Positions 9,489 through 17,240 of a DNA stretch of 64,000 nt are shown piece after piece. How positions within the stretch are numbered: position 1 is the stretch's first letter; each line of letters begins with the position of its first letter. The notes under the pieces were generated by a model that did no database searches, was not told the DNA's origin, and saw nothing but the letters and a program-made list of their open reading frames with translations. Position numbers and translations under genes: made by a program. The stretch spans positions 62,001 to 126,000 of the forward strand of contig CATEFX010000010.1 in the NCBI GenBank assembly GCA_949499105.1. The letters are read 5' to 3'. The stretch is from Formosa sp. Hel1_33_131. Lineage in GTDB: Bacteria > Bacteroidota > Bacteroidia > Flavobacteriales > Flavobacteriaceae.

Positions 9489-9826
9489 TAAAAATTTACC
9501 ACAATAATCGGTGTCGAAAATCGCGTGAAGGACTTCAAATTGTTCAAGAATCTGGTATTGATTTTGAAATTGTGGATTATATTTCTAATCCTTTGACTGC
9601 AACTGAACTTAAGGAAGTGATCGCTATTTTAAACATCGCTCCCATCGATCTGATTCGGAAAAATGAAGCGGTATGGAAATCCGATTACAAAAACAAAGCG
9701 TTATCAGACCAAGACTTAATTGCCGCCATGGCGGCACATCCTAAACTTATAGAACGTCCTATCATAATCCATAAAAACAAAGGCGTCATTGGACGTCCAA
9801 AAGAACGAATTCTTGAGGTTTTATAA
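9485..9826 (+). CDS. ArsC/Spx-family thioredoxin-fold protein (arsenate reductase-like)
   Basis: 113 residues, the length of glutaredoxin-dependent ArsC. It begins [16 protein letters not shown], with the redox Cys about residue 9 in NNRCRKS, where ArsC proteins have NxxCxxS. The arginine set typical of ArsC is partly present ([25 protein letters not shown]). The gene overlaps prfB by 4 bp (ATGA), an arrangement that implies coupled translation but no obvious functional link. It could be a real arsenate reductase or one of the many ArsC-like proteins of unknown role; no other arsenic genes are nearby. Confidence 0.75.
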   Translation: MIKIYHNNRCRKSREGLQIVQESGIDFEIVDYISNPLTATELKEVIAILNIAPIDLIRKNEAVWKSDYKNKALSDQDLIAAMAAHPKLIERPIIIHKNKGVIGRPKERILEVL

Positions 9827-9885
9827 GCCCCTTTTACGCTGTTTTATTTAACACAAGTTTAACCCATACAATCGATATCACAGAT

Positions 9886-9893
9886 TACTTTTG
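9886..9893 (+). promoter_or_regulatory. Candidate -7 box of the outer-membrane receptor gene
   Basis: TACTTTTG matches TAnnTTTG and lies 22 bp before the ATG at 9916. No convincing -33 TTG at the usual spacing. Confidence 0.45.
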
Positions 9894-9915
9894 TAATCAA
9901 TTTTAACCAATCGTT

Positions 9916-12363
9916 ATGAATAAGTATCTCTTATTTGCATTTACTTTTGTCATCTCTCATACCTCTTTAATGGCTCAAAGAGTGGTGGATGAGTTTGTGG
10001 TGACTGGAAAAATCATAGAAAAGCAAACCCAGCAACCTCTTGAATATGCGACCATTGCATTTTTTAGTAAGACTGAAAATAAAGTCATTGGCGGTGGAAT
10101 CACCGATCCACAAGGAAATTTTAGTATTTCTATCTCAAAAGGCGTTTATGATATCTCTTTCGAGTATTTTTCATTTAAAACGATTTCAAAATTAAATTTC
10201 AACCTTAATCAAACTATAAATTTAGGAATCATTAGTCTTGAAGAAGACCTTCAAGCCTTAGATGCTGTTGATATTGTTGCCGAAAAAACGACCGTTGAAA
10301 TAAAATTAGACAAAAAAATCTACAATGTTGGAAAAGATCTCACCGTTAGAGGTGGAACGGTCAGCGATGTCTTGAACAATGTTCCCTCGGTTTCGGTGGA
10401 TATTGAAGGGAATGTTGCCTTGAGAGGGAATGAAAATGTTCGGATATTAATCAACGGGAAACCCTCTGGATTGGTGGGTTTAAACGCTTCCGACGCCCTG
10501 AGACAATTACCGGCAGAAGCCATTGCAAAAGTAGAAGTGATCACTTCGCCCTCAGCACGCTATGATGCCGAAGGCACTGCTGGAATTTTAAACATCATTT
10601 TGAGACGAAGCAAACTTCTTGGATTGAATGGTGCGGTCATTCTTAATGCGGGCCACCCCGATCAATTAGGGGCTTCGGGAAATATTAATTACCGTACTGG
10701 AGCTATAAATATTTTTAATACCTCTGGCTATTCATACCGAAATAACCCTGGAAATTCGACCACCAAAACAGAGTATTTTAACACCAAATTTGATGCCAAT
10801 GGGATTCTTATTCAAGACGATCCAAATACATTTCGGAATGAATACCGAACGTTTGAACGCATTCGAAAAGGGTTTAACTCCAACACAGGAATTGAATGGT
10901 ATATCAACCCAACGACGTCCTTAACAACCGCCTTTTTAGCAAGTAAAAGCGATAATACTAATGAGACCTATAACCGAGCTGAGACCTTAGATCCTTCTGG
11001 AGTGCTCGTCAATGAATCCTTGCGCTATGACCCCGAATCTGAAACCGATCAAACCACACAGTTTTCTGTGAATTTTGATACACAATTTCACGGCAATAGC
11101 GACCATCGTTTGACCTTTGATTTTCAAGTTGAAAATAATTCTGATATTGAAAACTCTATCATTTATAATAATTCTGAAGTCGCCGAACGGGTCCAAACTA
11201 TAGAGGATCAAGAACGCCTATTGATCAAATCCGATTTCACCCTTCCATTGGGTGAAAACAGTCAATTTGAGGCGGGCTATAACGGTCGTTTTACTGAAAA
11301 TAGAATCGATTATTCCTTAGAATTTGCTGAAGATGACTCCTTTGTTTTGGATACAGATGTCAGTAATATTTTGATTTATAAAGAAGAGGTCAATGCGCTT
11401 TATTCCCAATATGGAAGCAAGCTAAAAGATAAATTCTCCTTTTTATTAGGCTTGCGAATGGAATCAACCCGAGTGACCATCCAACAACTGAGTTCTAATG
11501 AGTATACAACCAATACTTATATTGGATTATTTCCAACGGTGAATTTAGGCTATGAATTTTCGGACACTCAAAGTTTAACTTTAGGATACAACCGTCGAAT
11601 TAGTCGACCACGATCCCGATTTTTAAATCCCTTCCCGTCCAGAACAAGTGCCACAAATTTATTTAAAGGCAATCCAAACATCACTCCAAGTTATTCAAAT
11701 GGATTTGACATCGGATATCTTAATAAATTTGGGATTTTAACGCTCAATACTTCTTTGTATTTTAAGCAAGCAACCGATGTTTTTACCTATGTAAGCGAAG
11801 ATACTGGCGAAGAAGTGGAGATTGATGGCGAAACGGTTCCTATCATCCGTAGAGGTCCTATTAACTTAGCTGAAAACAACCAATATGGGTTTGAGTTTAC
11901 CTTGACCTATCGCCCTTCAAAAAAATGGAATGTAAATGTGGATTTTAATCTCTATGAATCCATTATTCGCGGGGACTATAAAGGATTGAGTTATGATTCT
12001 GAAAATTTAAATTGGATCCTTCGTTTCAGTAATAAATATACCTTACCTGGTAACATTGAATGGCAAACGACTTTGAATTACACAGCGCCCAGAATTGATG
12101 CCGTCAACAAACGAGAAGGCATGTTTTCCTCCAATATGGCATTTAGTAAAGACCTGTTTAAAGAAAAAGCCTCTATTACCTTTACGATTAATGATGTACT
12201 GAATACGCAACGACGAAATTTAGAGTCGACAACTCCCACATTTTACAGTGACAGTTATTACCGATGGCGAGTGCGTTCTTACGCACTGTCCTTTACCTAT
12301 CGTTTTAACCAGAAGAAAAAACGCTCTGGCCGCGTTGGCTATAGCGATCGTTATGGAGGGTAA
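9916..12363 (+). CDS. TonB-dependent receptor-like outer-membrane beta-barrel protein
   Basis: 815 residues. A signal peptide (MNKYLLFAFTFVISHTSLMAQ) is followed by a carboxypeptidase-regulatory-like beta-sandwich at about 30-115 (VTGKIIEKQTQQPLEYATIAF), then a plug-like domain with GNENVRILINGKPSG and VEVITSPSARYDAEGTAGILNIIL (about 170-230). The rest is a long barrel with alternating aromatic strands, ending in a YALSFTYRF strand. This is the Bacteroidota 'outer membrane beta-barrel family' relative of TonB-dependent transporters. No SusD-like partner lies beside it, so it does not look like a polysaccharide utilisation locus. The substrate is unknown. A convergent terminator follows the stop codon. 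Confidence 0.85.
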   Translation: MNKYLLFAFTFVISHTSLMAQRVVDEFVVTGKIIEKQTQQPLEYATIAFFSKTENKVIGGGITDPQGNFSISISKGVYDISFEYFSFKTISKLNFNLNQTINLGIISLEEDLQALDAVDIVAEKTTVEIKLDKKIYNVGKDLTVRGGTVSDVLNNVPSVSVDIEGNVALRGNENVRILINGKPSGLVGLNASDALRQLPAEAIAKVEVITSPSARYDAEGTAGILNIILRRSKLLGLNGAVILNAGHPDQLGASGNINYRTGAINIFNTSGYSYRNNPGNSTTKTEYFNTKFDANGILIQDDPNTFRNEYRTFERIRKGFNSNTGIEWYINPTTSLTTAFLASKSDNTNETYNRAETLDPSGVLVNESLRYDPESETDQTTQFSVNFDTQFHGNSDHRLTFDFQVENNSDIENSIIYNNSEVAERVQTIEDQERLLIKSDFTLPLGENSQFEAGYNGRFTENRIDYSLEFAEDDSFVLDTDVSNILIYKEEVNALYSQYGSKLKDKFSFLLGLRMESTRVTIQQLSSNEYTTNTYIGLFPTVNLGYEFSDTQSLTLGYNRRISRPRSRFLNPFPSRTSATNLFKGNPNITPSYSNGFDIGYLNKFGILTLNTSLYFKQATDVFTYVSEDTGEEVEIDGETVPIIRRGPINLAENNQYGFEFTLTYRPSKKWNVNVDFNLYESIIRGDYKGLSYDSENLNWILRFSNKYTLPGNIEWQTTLNYTAPRIDAVNKREGMFSSNMAFSKDLFKEKASITFTINDVLNTQRRNLESTTPTFYSDSYYRWRVRSYALSFTYRFNQKKKRSGRVGYSDRYGG

Positions 12364-12372
12364 CAAACAAAC

Positions 12373-12400
12373 AAATCCAAAACATAACTGTTTTGGATTT
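12373..12400. terminator. Bidirectional hairpin terminator
   Basis: A perfect 11 bp stem (AAATCCAAAAC pairing with GTTTTGGATTT) around a 6-base loop, located between the convergent receptor gene and the small membrane-protein gene. A/T-rich flanks on both sides suit termination in both directions. Confidence 0.65.
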
Positions 12401-12423
12401 TGAATTATAAGAAGGATAACTAC

Positions 12424-12600
12424 TTAAGCTTCTTCCGCTTTTGCTTTTTTAGCGTCTCTTTTTTCTTTAAAATGTTCTAAAGCTGACCCTACTATCCAAT
12501 ACGGGACAGCAAAAGTCAATAAAAAAATCATTAACCAAAACCCTAAGGTTAAAATGGATAAAAATGCTAAAAATCCTAAATACTGATCAAAATCAAACAT
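12424..12600 (-). CDS. Small predicted membrane protein, 58 residues
   Basis: The minus strand is open from ATG at 12600 to TAA at 12424. The product begins MFDFDQYLGFLAF, has one long or two short hydrophobic segments (about residues 8-37, with LGFWLMIFLLTFAVPYW), then a charged basic/acidic tail (EHFKEKRDAKKAKAEEA). A good -7 box lies 23 bp upstream of the ATG, and the convergent terminator lies downstream, so the gene looks real despite its size. No function is recognised; it could be a membrane-stress or complex-associated small protein. It marks the last core gene before the accessory island. Confidence 0.65.
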   Translation of the reverse strand: MFDFDQYLGFLAFLSILTLGFWLMIFLLTFAVPYWIVGSALEHFKEKRDAKKAKAEEA

Positions 12601-12620
12601 AGTATATACTTTTATTTACT

Positions 12621-12674
12621 CTGCAAATATACTATAAGATAAATAGTTTTACAACATAAAATTTCAGATTTATC
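12621..12674 (+). repeat. Left copy of a ~54 bp imperfect direct repeat bracketing the first accessory island
   Basis: CTGCAAATA..., AGTTTTACAACATAAAATTT and AGATTTATC occur in the same order and spacing at 17241-17294, with a cluster of mismatches in the first half. The copies are 4,620 bp apart and enclose the methyltransferase/HNH/intron island plus the DUF2721 gene. This copy contains the small gene's promoter. Confidence 0.6.
12624..12631 (-). promoter_or_regulatory. Candidate -7 box of the small membrane-protein gene
   Basis: The minus strand reads TATATTTG, a TAnnTTTG match, 23 bp upstream of the ATG at 12600. The surrounding ~54 bp recur in degenerate form at 17241-17294, where this box is lost. 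Confidence 0.5.
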
Positions 12675-12927
12675 TATAAAAAAACGATGCGTTTTTTTGA
12701 TATTTAAAAAATTGGTGTAGATTTGAGTGTTGATAGAACCCAAGTCATCATCTTCATAACCAATTGAACCGAAGTTGAGATATTATTTTATTGAATTACG
12801 TATTGGAACAGTTCCGATAGGGGGCTTCACCACAAAATAGATTTGACATCGTCGAATCTTCGATTTCGTGCGGTGGTAGGGTTTGGCATTACAAAAATAA
12901 AATAAATAATGACAAACAAAATAGTGT

Positions 12928-12982
12928 GTTATCCCGATATATATAGCCGTTAACACAAGCTTTTGTTGGGATATAACGAGTT
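12928..12982. repeat. Hairpin immediately preceding cassette 1, ending in the ATATAACnAGTT junction
   Basis: GTTATCCC (12928-12935) pairs with GGGATATAAC (12968-12977), with a further inverted ACACAAG/CTTTTGTT in the loop. The right end ATATAACGAGTT is shared with the ends of the two ~245 bp repeats (ATATAACCAGTT, ATATAACTAGTT), each of which abuts the first bases of another cassette. Interpreted as a recombination junction of attI/attC type. Confidence 0.5.
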
Positions 12983-13068
12983 GTGTGCCATTTGAACAAA
13001 CATTGTGCTGAAAACGAAAAACGGAATTGAATTTTGTAAATTGACGACCAAAAAAGAAACAGAACTGA

Positions 13069-14121
13069 ATGACTGAAAAAGCACAGAATAAAAATCTAAA
13101 CGAAGCAAAGTTCAACAAAAAGGACGAGTTCTATACTCAACTTTCGGACATAGAAAGAGAGTTGAAACATTATAAAAAACACTTTAAAGGCAAAGTCGTT
13201 TATTGCAACTGTGATGATCCAAGAGTTAGTAATTTCTTTCACTATTTCTCTTACAACTTTGAAAAATTAGGACTTAAAAAACTAATTGCAACCTGTTACA
13301 AAAATCAAAGTATGGACTTGTTCAGCCAAAACAACTCTGAACAGGCTATCTACTTAGAATATGAAGGGGACAAAAACGGGAATATGGTTCCAGATTCAGA
13401 AGAAATAGGAATTAAAAAATTGAAAGGTGATGGAGATTTTAGGAGCAAAGAAAGCATTGACCTTCTAAAGCAAGCCGACATTGTTGTTACAAATCCACCA
13501 TTTTCACTTTTTAGAGATTACGTCAATCAACTTATAGAATACGACAAAAAGTTTGTTATTGTAGGTCATCAGAATGCTCTAAAATACAAAGAGATTTTTC
13601 CGTTAATACGAGATAATAAGGTTTGGTTGGGATTTGGGTTTAAAGGTGGTGCTGCACACTTCATTAATGAACATTATGAAGATTACGCCACTGCAAATGA
13701 CAGGAAAGAAGGAATAATTAGAGTATCAGGTGTTCATTGGTTTACTAACCTTGACATAAACAAAAGACACGAAGACCTGATTCTGTATAAAAATTACACG
13801 CCTGAAGAATATTCAAAATACGAAAATTTTGATGCAATCAATGTAAATAAAACCAAAGACATTCCTGTTGACTACAAAGGTAAGATGGGTGTGCCAATTA
13901 CTTTTATGGACAAATACAACCCAGACCAATTCGAGATAATTGGAGTAGGAATCGCAAACGCAGGACTTGAAATCGGTATTGAACCATACAAGCCTGAACA
14001 TAAAAAATACAGAAAAGAAGTTCAAAAACGTGGTGCTGTTAATGGCGATTTATATATGATGGTAGATGGTATTGTAACTGTACCTTATACTCGCATCATA
14101 ATTAAGAACAAGAAATTATGA
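13069..14121 (+). CDS. EcoRI-family adenine-specific DNA methyltransferase
   Basis: 350 residues, the full family length. The catalytic amino-methyltransferase motif NPPF is at 142-145 (IVVTNPPFSLFRDYV), and the N-terminal region KDEFYTQLSDIERELKHY with VVYCNCDDPRVSNFF is characteristic of the EcoRI-type methylase family. The enzyme should transfer a methyl group from SAM to N6 of adenine, protecting a target site; the target sequence cannot be read. The next gene overlaps by 4 bp and encodes a DUF262-HNH protein, probably the cognate nuclease, now frameshifted. Both sit in an inverted-repeat-bounded cassette, consistent with horizontal acquisition. Confidence 0.88.
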   Translation: MTEKAQNKNLNEAKFNKKDEFYTQLSDIERELKHYKKHFKGKVVYCNCDDPRVSNFFHYFSYNFEKLGLKKLIATCYKNQSMDLFSQNNSEQAIYLEYEGDKNGNMVPDSEEIGIKKLKGDGDFRSKESIDLLKQADIVVTNPPFSLFRDYVNQLIEYDKKFVIVGHQNALKYKEIFPLIRDNKVWLGFGFKGGAAHFINEHYEDYATANDRKEGIIRVSGVHWFTNLDINKRHEDLILYKNYTPEEYSKYENFDAINVNKTKDIPVDYKGKMGVPITFMDKYNPDQFEIIGVGIANAGLEIGIEPYKPEHKKYRKEVQKRGAVNGDLYMMVDGIVTVPYTRIIIKNKKL

Positions 14122-15199
14122 ATATAGAACTGAAAGAAATAACAGTCCGTGAATTAACAAACGGATATGAAGATAATGAAGAAGGTGGAGTAATTGGGTT
14201 TGACGGCAAATTAGATATTCGTCCACCTTATCAACGTGAGTTTATTTACAAAGACAAACAAAGAGATGCAGTAATTGACACGATCACAAAAGACTTTCCT
14301 CTCAACGTAATGTATTGGGCAGTTAGGGAAGATGGTAACTTTGAAGTTATAGACGGACAACAAAGGACAATTTCGGTTTGTCAATTCGTAGAAGGCGATT
14401 TTGCATTTAACAGCAGATATTTTCACAACCTTCAAAAAGATGAAAAAGAACAGATTTTAAACTATAAGTTAATGGTTTATCTCTGCACAGGTGCAGATAG
14501 TGAAAAACTAGAGTGGTTCGAAACAATAAACATTGCAGGCGAAAAACTAACAGACCAAGAATTGAAAAATGCAGTTTATTCAGGCTCTTGGGTGTCAGAT
14601 GCAAAAAGATATTTTAGTAAGACCAATTGTGCTGCATATGGTTTGGGTGGCGATTATCTAAACGGTTCTGCCATTAGACAAGATTATTTAGAAACAACTA
14701 TTAAATGGATAAGAATGACAGCATTAAAGGTTATATGGCTAAAAACCAACACGAACCTAATGCAAACGAAATTTGGCTTTATTTTCAAGCAGTAATTAGT
14801 TGGGTGAAAATTGTTTTTCCAAACTATCGCAGGGAAATGAAAGGCATAGATTGGGGTTTTCTATACAACGAATATAAAAACGAGAAATTTGACTCAAAGA
14901 AACTCGAAACAGAAATTGCCAGATTAATGGAAGACGAAGATGTGGGAAGTAAAAAAGGAATTTACACTTACGTTCTAACTCGTAAAGAAAAGCATTTGAA
15001 TATTCGAGCATTTAGTCCAAATCAAAAACGTGAAGCCTACGAAAGACAAAAGGGAGTATGTGTAGTTTGTAAAGAACATTTTGAACTTAACGAAATGGAA
15101 GCAGACCATATTGACCCTTGGCATTCAGGCGGAAAAACAACTGCCGAAAATTGTCAAATGTTATGTAGAGAAGATAATCGAAGAAAAAGCGGAAAATAA
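14118..15199 (+). pseudogene. DUF262-HNH nuclease with a -1 frameshift
   Basis: Two overlapping frames read as one protein of about 360 residues. The first (from ATG 14118) has the DUF262/GmrS-type N-terminal domain with RPPYQREFIY and the diagnostic DGQQR motif (VIDGQQRTISV, about residue 78). It then runs into junk after TTIKWI at about 14711. The second frame resumes with KNDSIKGYMAKNQ and ends in an HNH domain: CVVCKEHF, ADHIDPWHSGGKT, NCQMLCREDNRRK. Restoring one A in ATAAG at 14709-14713 would rejoin them. GmrSD-like proteins cut modified or unmethylated DNA; beside an EcoRI-type methylase it is the presumptive restriction partner. Real mutation and sequencing error cannot be separated here. 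Confidence 0.75.
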
Positions 15200-15205
15200 A
15201 AAAAC

Positions 15206-15339
15206 GGCACACAACAATGTATATAAAAAATAGGCGAAACAGTAATAAAATAAAGGGTTTTGGCTCTTACCAAACTTTATGTTTAACCGAAAGTTTGGTG
15301 CTTCGAAATCGCCTACTTTTCATATACTAAACGTTGGGC
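15206..15339. repeat. attC-like imperfect palindrome between cassettes 1 and 2
   Basis: The left arm AATGTATATAAAAAATAGGCGA (as AATGTATAT + AAAAAATAGGCGA, 15216-15237) pairs imperfectly with the right arm TCGCCTACTTTTCATATAC (from 15309), leading to AAACGTTG at 15330-15336. An inner perfect hairpin CCAAACTT/AAGTTTGG lies at 15270-15277 and 15291-15298. The outer ends are cassette-specific: GGCACACAAC belongs to cassette 1 and GTTGGGCTTA to cassette 2; GTTGGGC fits the integron GTTRRRY core. A second member of the same design lies at 33401-33530. Confidence 0.6.
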
Positions 15340-15899
15340 TTAATTGCTTGACGAAATCAAACCGCTCGAGATAATGCTTTTTTAAGCGTTTTGAATTTAT
15401 TTTTTTTATTTTTCTCATCATTCGATATTTTTTAATTGTTTGCTTAAATAGATTGAATTTCATATGACTTTTACTTTAGATGATTTGAATTATTTTAAAG
15501 AGAATAACGCTCTAATTGAGATAAAAAATGGCGGACTTTTAATTGGAGAGTTACACGACACATATCGTGTTAAAGTGTTAATACAAACAAAAGAAGGAAT
15601 ATGGGAACCAACTCTTGAAATGGAAGGTTGGGAATACATTATGAACCCTAAAGCAACAAAAAAACACATTAAGGAAATCAACAGAATAAATAATGAATTT
15701 AACGGAAATGAGCCTTTTGAAAAATATGAAATTCCAAAAAACATTAAAACAATAGATGCACAACCAATGGATATTAAAAACCCAACGACTGGAAAACTTT
15801 TGTTATTAGGAGATGAGCCACAATTCATAATTAATAAAAATTCTACTAAAAAATATTTAACAATACTTGACAACCTGAATAAGGAATAACTAAGCCCAA
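15333..15899 (+). mobile_element. Cassette 2: one unknown gene bounded by inverted cores
   Basis: GTTGGGCTTA at 15333-15342 is complementary to TAAGCCCAA at 15891-15899, immediately after the stop codon of the enclosed gene. The expected following C is replaced by the end of an antisense group II intron. The 3' palindrome that should follow is therefore missing, displaced or lost with the truncated intron. Confidence 0.5.
15464..15889 (+). CDS. Cassette-borne protein of unknown function, 141 residues
   Basis: Starts at ATG 15464 (MTFTLDDLNYFKENNALI) and stops one base before the cassette's 3' core. Soluble, no signal peptide or membrane segment, mixed alpha/beta with a conserved-looking motif VLIQTKEGIWEPTLEMEGWEY and a C-terminal LLLLGDEPQFIINKNSTKKYL. 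I recognise no family. Codon use is very AT-rich, like the other cassette genes. The gap between the cassette start and the ATG (about 120 bp) contains no other gene. It may be an accessory or defence-related factor, but nothing in the sequence shows this. Confidence 0.6.
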   Translation: MTFTLDDLNYFKENNALIEIKNGGLLIGELHDTYRVKVLIQTKEGIWEPTLEMEGWEYIMNPKATKKHIKEINRINNEFNGNEPFEKYEIPKNIKTIDAQPMDIKNPTTGKLLLLGDEPQFIINKNSTKKYLTILDNLNKE

Positions 15900-16552
15900 T
15901 CGAGTAGACGGCTGACAATCCTATGACTGCCAGTGCGCCTCTCACACCACCGTACGTACGGATCTCGTATACGGCGGTTCACCAAATTGAAGTTTGCGTT
16001 TTATTAATGTAATCTATCAAAGGTTTATACCCTTTTCGTTTTAGTCTAGATTTGGTTATTGTAGTTCGTAGAATTGGACTTTGGGCAACTGCCCATCCTC
16101 CCATTCTCGTTCTACTCCAAGCGTATGCTTGTCCGTTTTCTATTCCTAATCGGATTAGGTTTTTACGTTTCCTTTCTAGCTTTTTCCAATCATGCCAAAT
16201 GCAATATCGTAACCGATTTCTTAGCCACTCATCTAGCTTTTTAACTTTGGCGTAGATGTTGGTTAAGCGGTAATTATTCATCCAGCCACGACAGACTTGA
16301 TTAAGTCGTTCTAAGCGTTCAAACAATGACATTGGTTTGGTTTTCTTGGTGATACTTTTAAGGTGACGCTTAAACTTTGACCAACTTTTATTTGCTACTA
16401 CAAGTTGATATGGTCCTTTTACCCCCTTTTTGTAGACAGGTACAAAACCATGTCCTAGTAACTCAAAGTTTACGGGGCTACGTATGCCGCTTTTGGCTTT
16501 ATTAATAGGTAGTTTTAACTTGTCTCTTAAAAAGAGAAACAAGGTGTTCCCC
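15899..16552 (-). mobile_element. 5'-truncated group II intron (antisense to cassette 2)
   Basis: On the minus strand the maturase remnant is followed by a domain V hairpin (15947-15977) and a domain VI helix, ending CTACTCGAT at 15899. The next bases, TGGGCTTAG, are the reverse complement of cassette 2's 3' core. Group IIC introns are known to insert antisense into attC cores of integrons, so this site choice is telling. The maturase lacks an HNH endonuclease tail, as in group IIC. The 5' end of the intron and most of the reverse transcriptase are missing; the palindromic element at 16553 abuts the break. Confidence 0.7.
15947..15977 (-). ncRNA. Group II intron domain V
   Basis: The minus strand reads CCGCCGTATACGAGATCCG then TACGTACGGTGG. 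CCGCCGTA pairs with TACGGTGG including a G-U pair, and TACG pairs with CGTA across an AGAT-type terminal loop with a small bulge. This is the size and shape of the catalytic domain V hairpin. Confidence 0.7.
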
Positions 16553-16563
16553 CAGCTTCGCAA
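15979..16563 (-). pseudogene. ltrA: Group II intron maturase, C-terminal fragment
   Basis: About 194 residues remain of a protein normally over 400. The fragment covers the last part of the reverse transcriptase (LKLPINKAKSGIRSPVNFELLG) and the maturase/X domain (NQVCRGWMNNYRL, RLRYCIWHDWKKLERKRKNLIRLGI, AYAWSRTRMGGWAVAQSPIL, GYKPLIDYI). There is no D/En domain after X. The catalytic YADD core and the whole N-terminus are absent; the only start codon in frame is a TTG inside the adjoining palindromic element, so it is probably not expressed as a functional maturase. Confidence 0.85.
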
Positions 16564-16681
16564 AGTCTCCCGACTTCGCGGAACATTAAAAAAAGAAAAA
16601 AAAAGTCACAACTAAACAGTATTATAACACCAAAAATATATAAAGTAAAATATCGCTCAAAGTCGGGAGACTATGAAGCTG
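16553..16681. repeat. Palindromic miniature element, copy A (~129 bp, MITE-like)
   Basis: The ends are inverted repeats: CAGCTTCGCAAAGTCTCCCG... at the left and ...GTCGGGAGACTATGAAGCTG at the right, with AGTCTCCCGACTT perfectly inverted. The interior is A-rich and includes AAGTCACAACTAAACAG and ATATAAAGTAAA. Copy B at 33938-34070 shares both the ends and these interior words. Copy A abuts the broken end of the group II intron. No transposase is encoded; it depends on a trans-acting enzyme or is a folded RNA/DNA element. Confidence 0.65.
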
Positions 16682-16720
16682 AGTGATTTATGAACTTATA
16701 GAACCTAAAAATAAGACGCC

Positions 16721-17128
16721 TTAGTTGTTTTCTAAATGTTCTTCAATATCAGCAATATGATATTGCAACGCCTGAGCAGAGATCTGTATTTCCTTGATCA
16801 ATAATGCCAAAGAAATGATTAATAAAACTAAAGCGAACCCAAAAACCCAAACGGCCATGTTATGTTGATGAACATAGATTAAAAACATGGTCAACACACA
16901 GAAAAGTAAACTTGAAATTCCAAAAATCTGCATCCATCGGGTTAAATTTAGACGTAGTTTTAAATTCTTAATCTGTCTTATTAAGGATTCTTCTTTGCGT
17001 TCTAAATAAATATCGTGCAAATTTCTAATGACTGCAGCATAGGCTAAAAAACGGTTGGTATACGCCAACATAATTAGAGAAATTGCAGAAAATAAAAGTG
17101 CAGGTGTAGTCAATGTTAATTCTTCCAT
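16721..17128 (-). CDS. DUF2721 family membrane protein
   Basis: 135 residues. The pattern LTTPALLFSAISLIMLAYTNRF as a first membrane segment, a charged loop with LHDIYLERKEESLIRQIKNL, then two hydrophobic stretches (MQIFGISSLLFCVLTMFLIYV and VWVFGFALVLLIISLALLI) and a helical tail fits the DUF2721 family of small inner-membrane proteins of unknown function. A possible -7 box (TAATTTTG on the minus strand, 17137-17144) lies only 8 bp before the ATG, implying a very short or leaderless mRNA. It sits between the palindromic element and the right copy of the direct repeat, so it may belong to the island. Confidence 0.75.
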   Translation of the reverse strand: MEELTLTTPALLFSAISLIMLAYTNRFLAYAAVIRNLHDIYLERKEESLIRQIKNLKLRLNLTRWMQIFGISSLLFCVLTMFLIYVHQHNMAVWVFGFALVLLIISLALLIKEIQISAQALQYHIADIEEHLENN

Positions 17129-17240
17129 ATAGCGGTCAAAATTAAGTAATAATTATCATCAAAAAAAAGAAATAGTTTATGAAAATCCCCCATCAATTTT
17201 CCGCTAGCGTGGTGGCAGCAGGATATACTATTGTTTTACA

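Larger units (their letters stand above)
12601..13068. other. Intergenic region at the left edge of the first island
   Basis: 468 bp without a supported gene after the small membrane-protein start. It holds that gene's promoter and the direct repeat (12621-12674), a stretch around 12820-12895 with small inverted repeats (CGAATC/GATTTCG and CACCAC/GTGCGGTGG), and the hairpin that precedes the first cassette (12928-12982). A minus-strand open frame at 12783-13118 overlaps the methyltransferase start and has no coding character I trust. Confidence 0.5.
12980..15215 (+). mobile_element. Cassette 1: EcoRI-type methyltransferase plus DUF262-HNH nuclease bounded by inverted cores
   Basis: GTTGTGTGCC at 12980-12989 is the exact reverse complement of GGCACACAAC at 15206-15215, and the match extends imperfectly into the flanking T/A stretch. 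The segment holds only the two restriction-modification-like genes. The 3' core is the first element of a ~130 bp palindrome. In integrons the start of a cassette is complementary to the first box of its own attC site, which is what is seen here. No integrase gene is visible. Confidence 0.55.

Noticed and set aside
12783..13118. Minus-strand open frame upstream of the methyltransferase
   Set aside because: Overlaps the methyltransferase start on the other strand, Cys/Phe-rich composition typical of antisense AT-rich DNA, and covers the cassette hairpin.
14705..15199. Reading the HNH half as an independent gene
   Set aside because: Its first residues continue the DUF262 protein in sequence logic, and the first frame loses protein-like character exactly where this one takes over; a single-base shift explains both.
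12980..15215. Explaining the GTTGTGTGCC inverted pair as terminal repeats of an insertion sequence
   Set aside because: No transposase inside, different segments have different cores, and no flanking target duplication was seen; the cassette model fits better.
15490..15945. Long minus-strand frame opposite the cassette 2 gene
   Set aside because: Antisense of an AT-rich gene giving a Phe/Ser/Ile-rich product; it also runs into the intron end and has no start signals.
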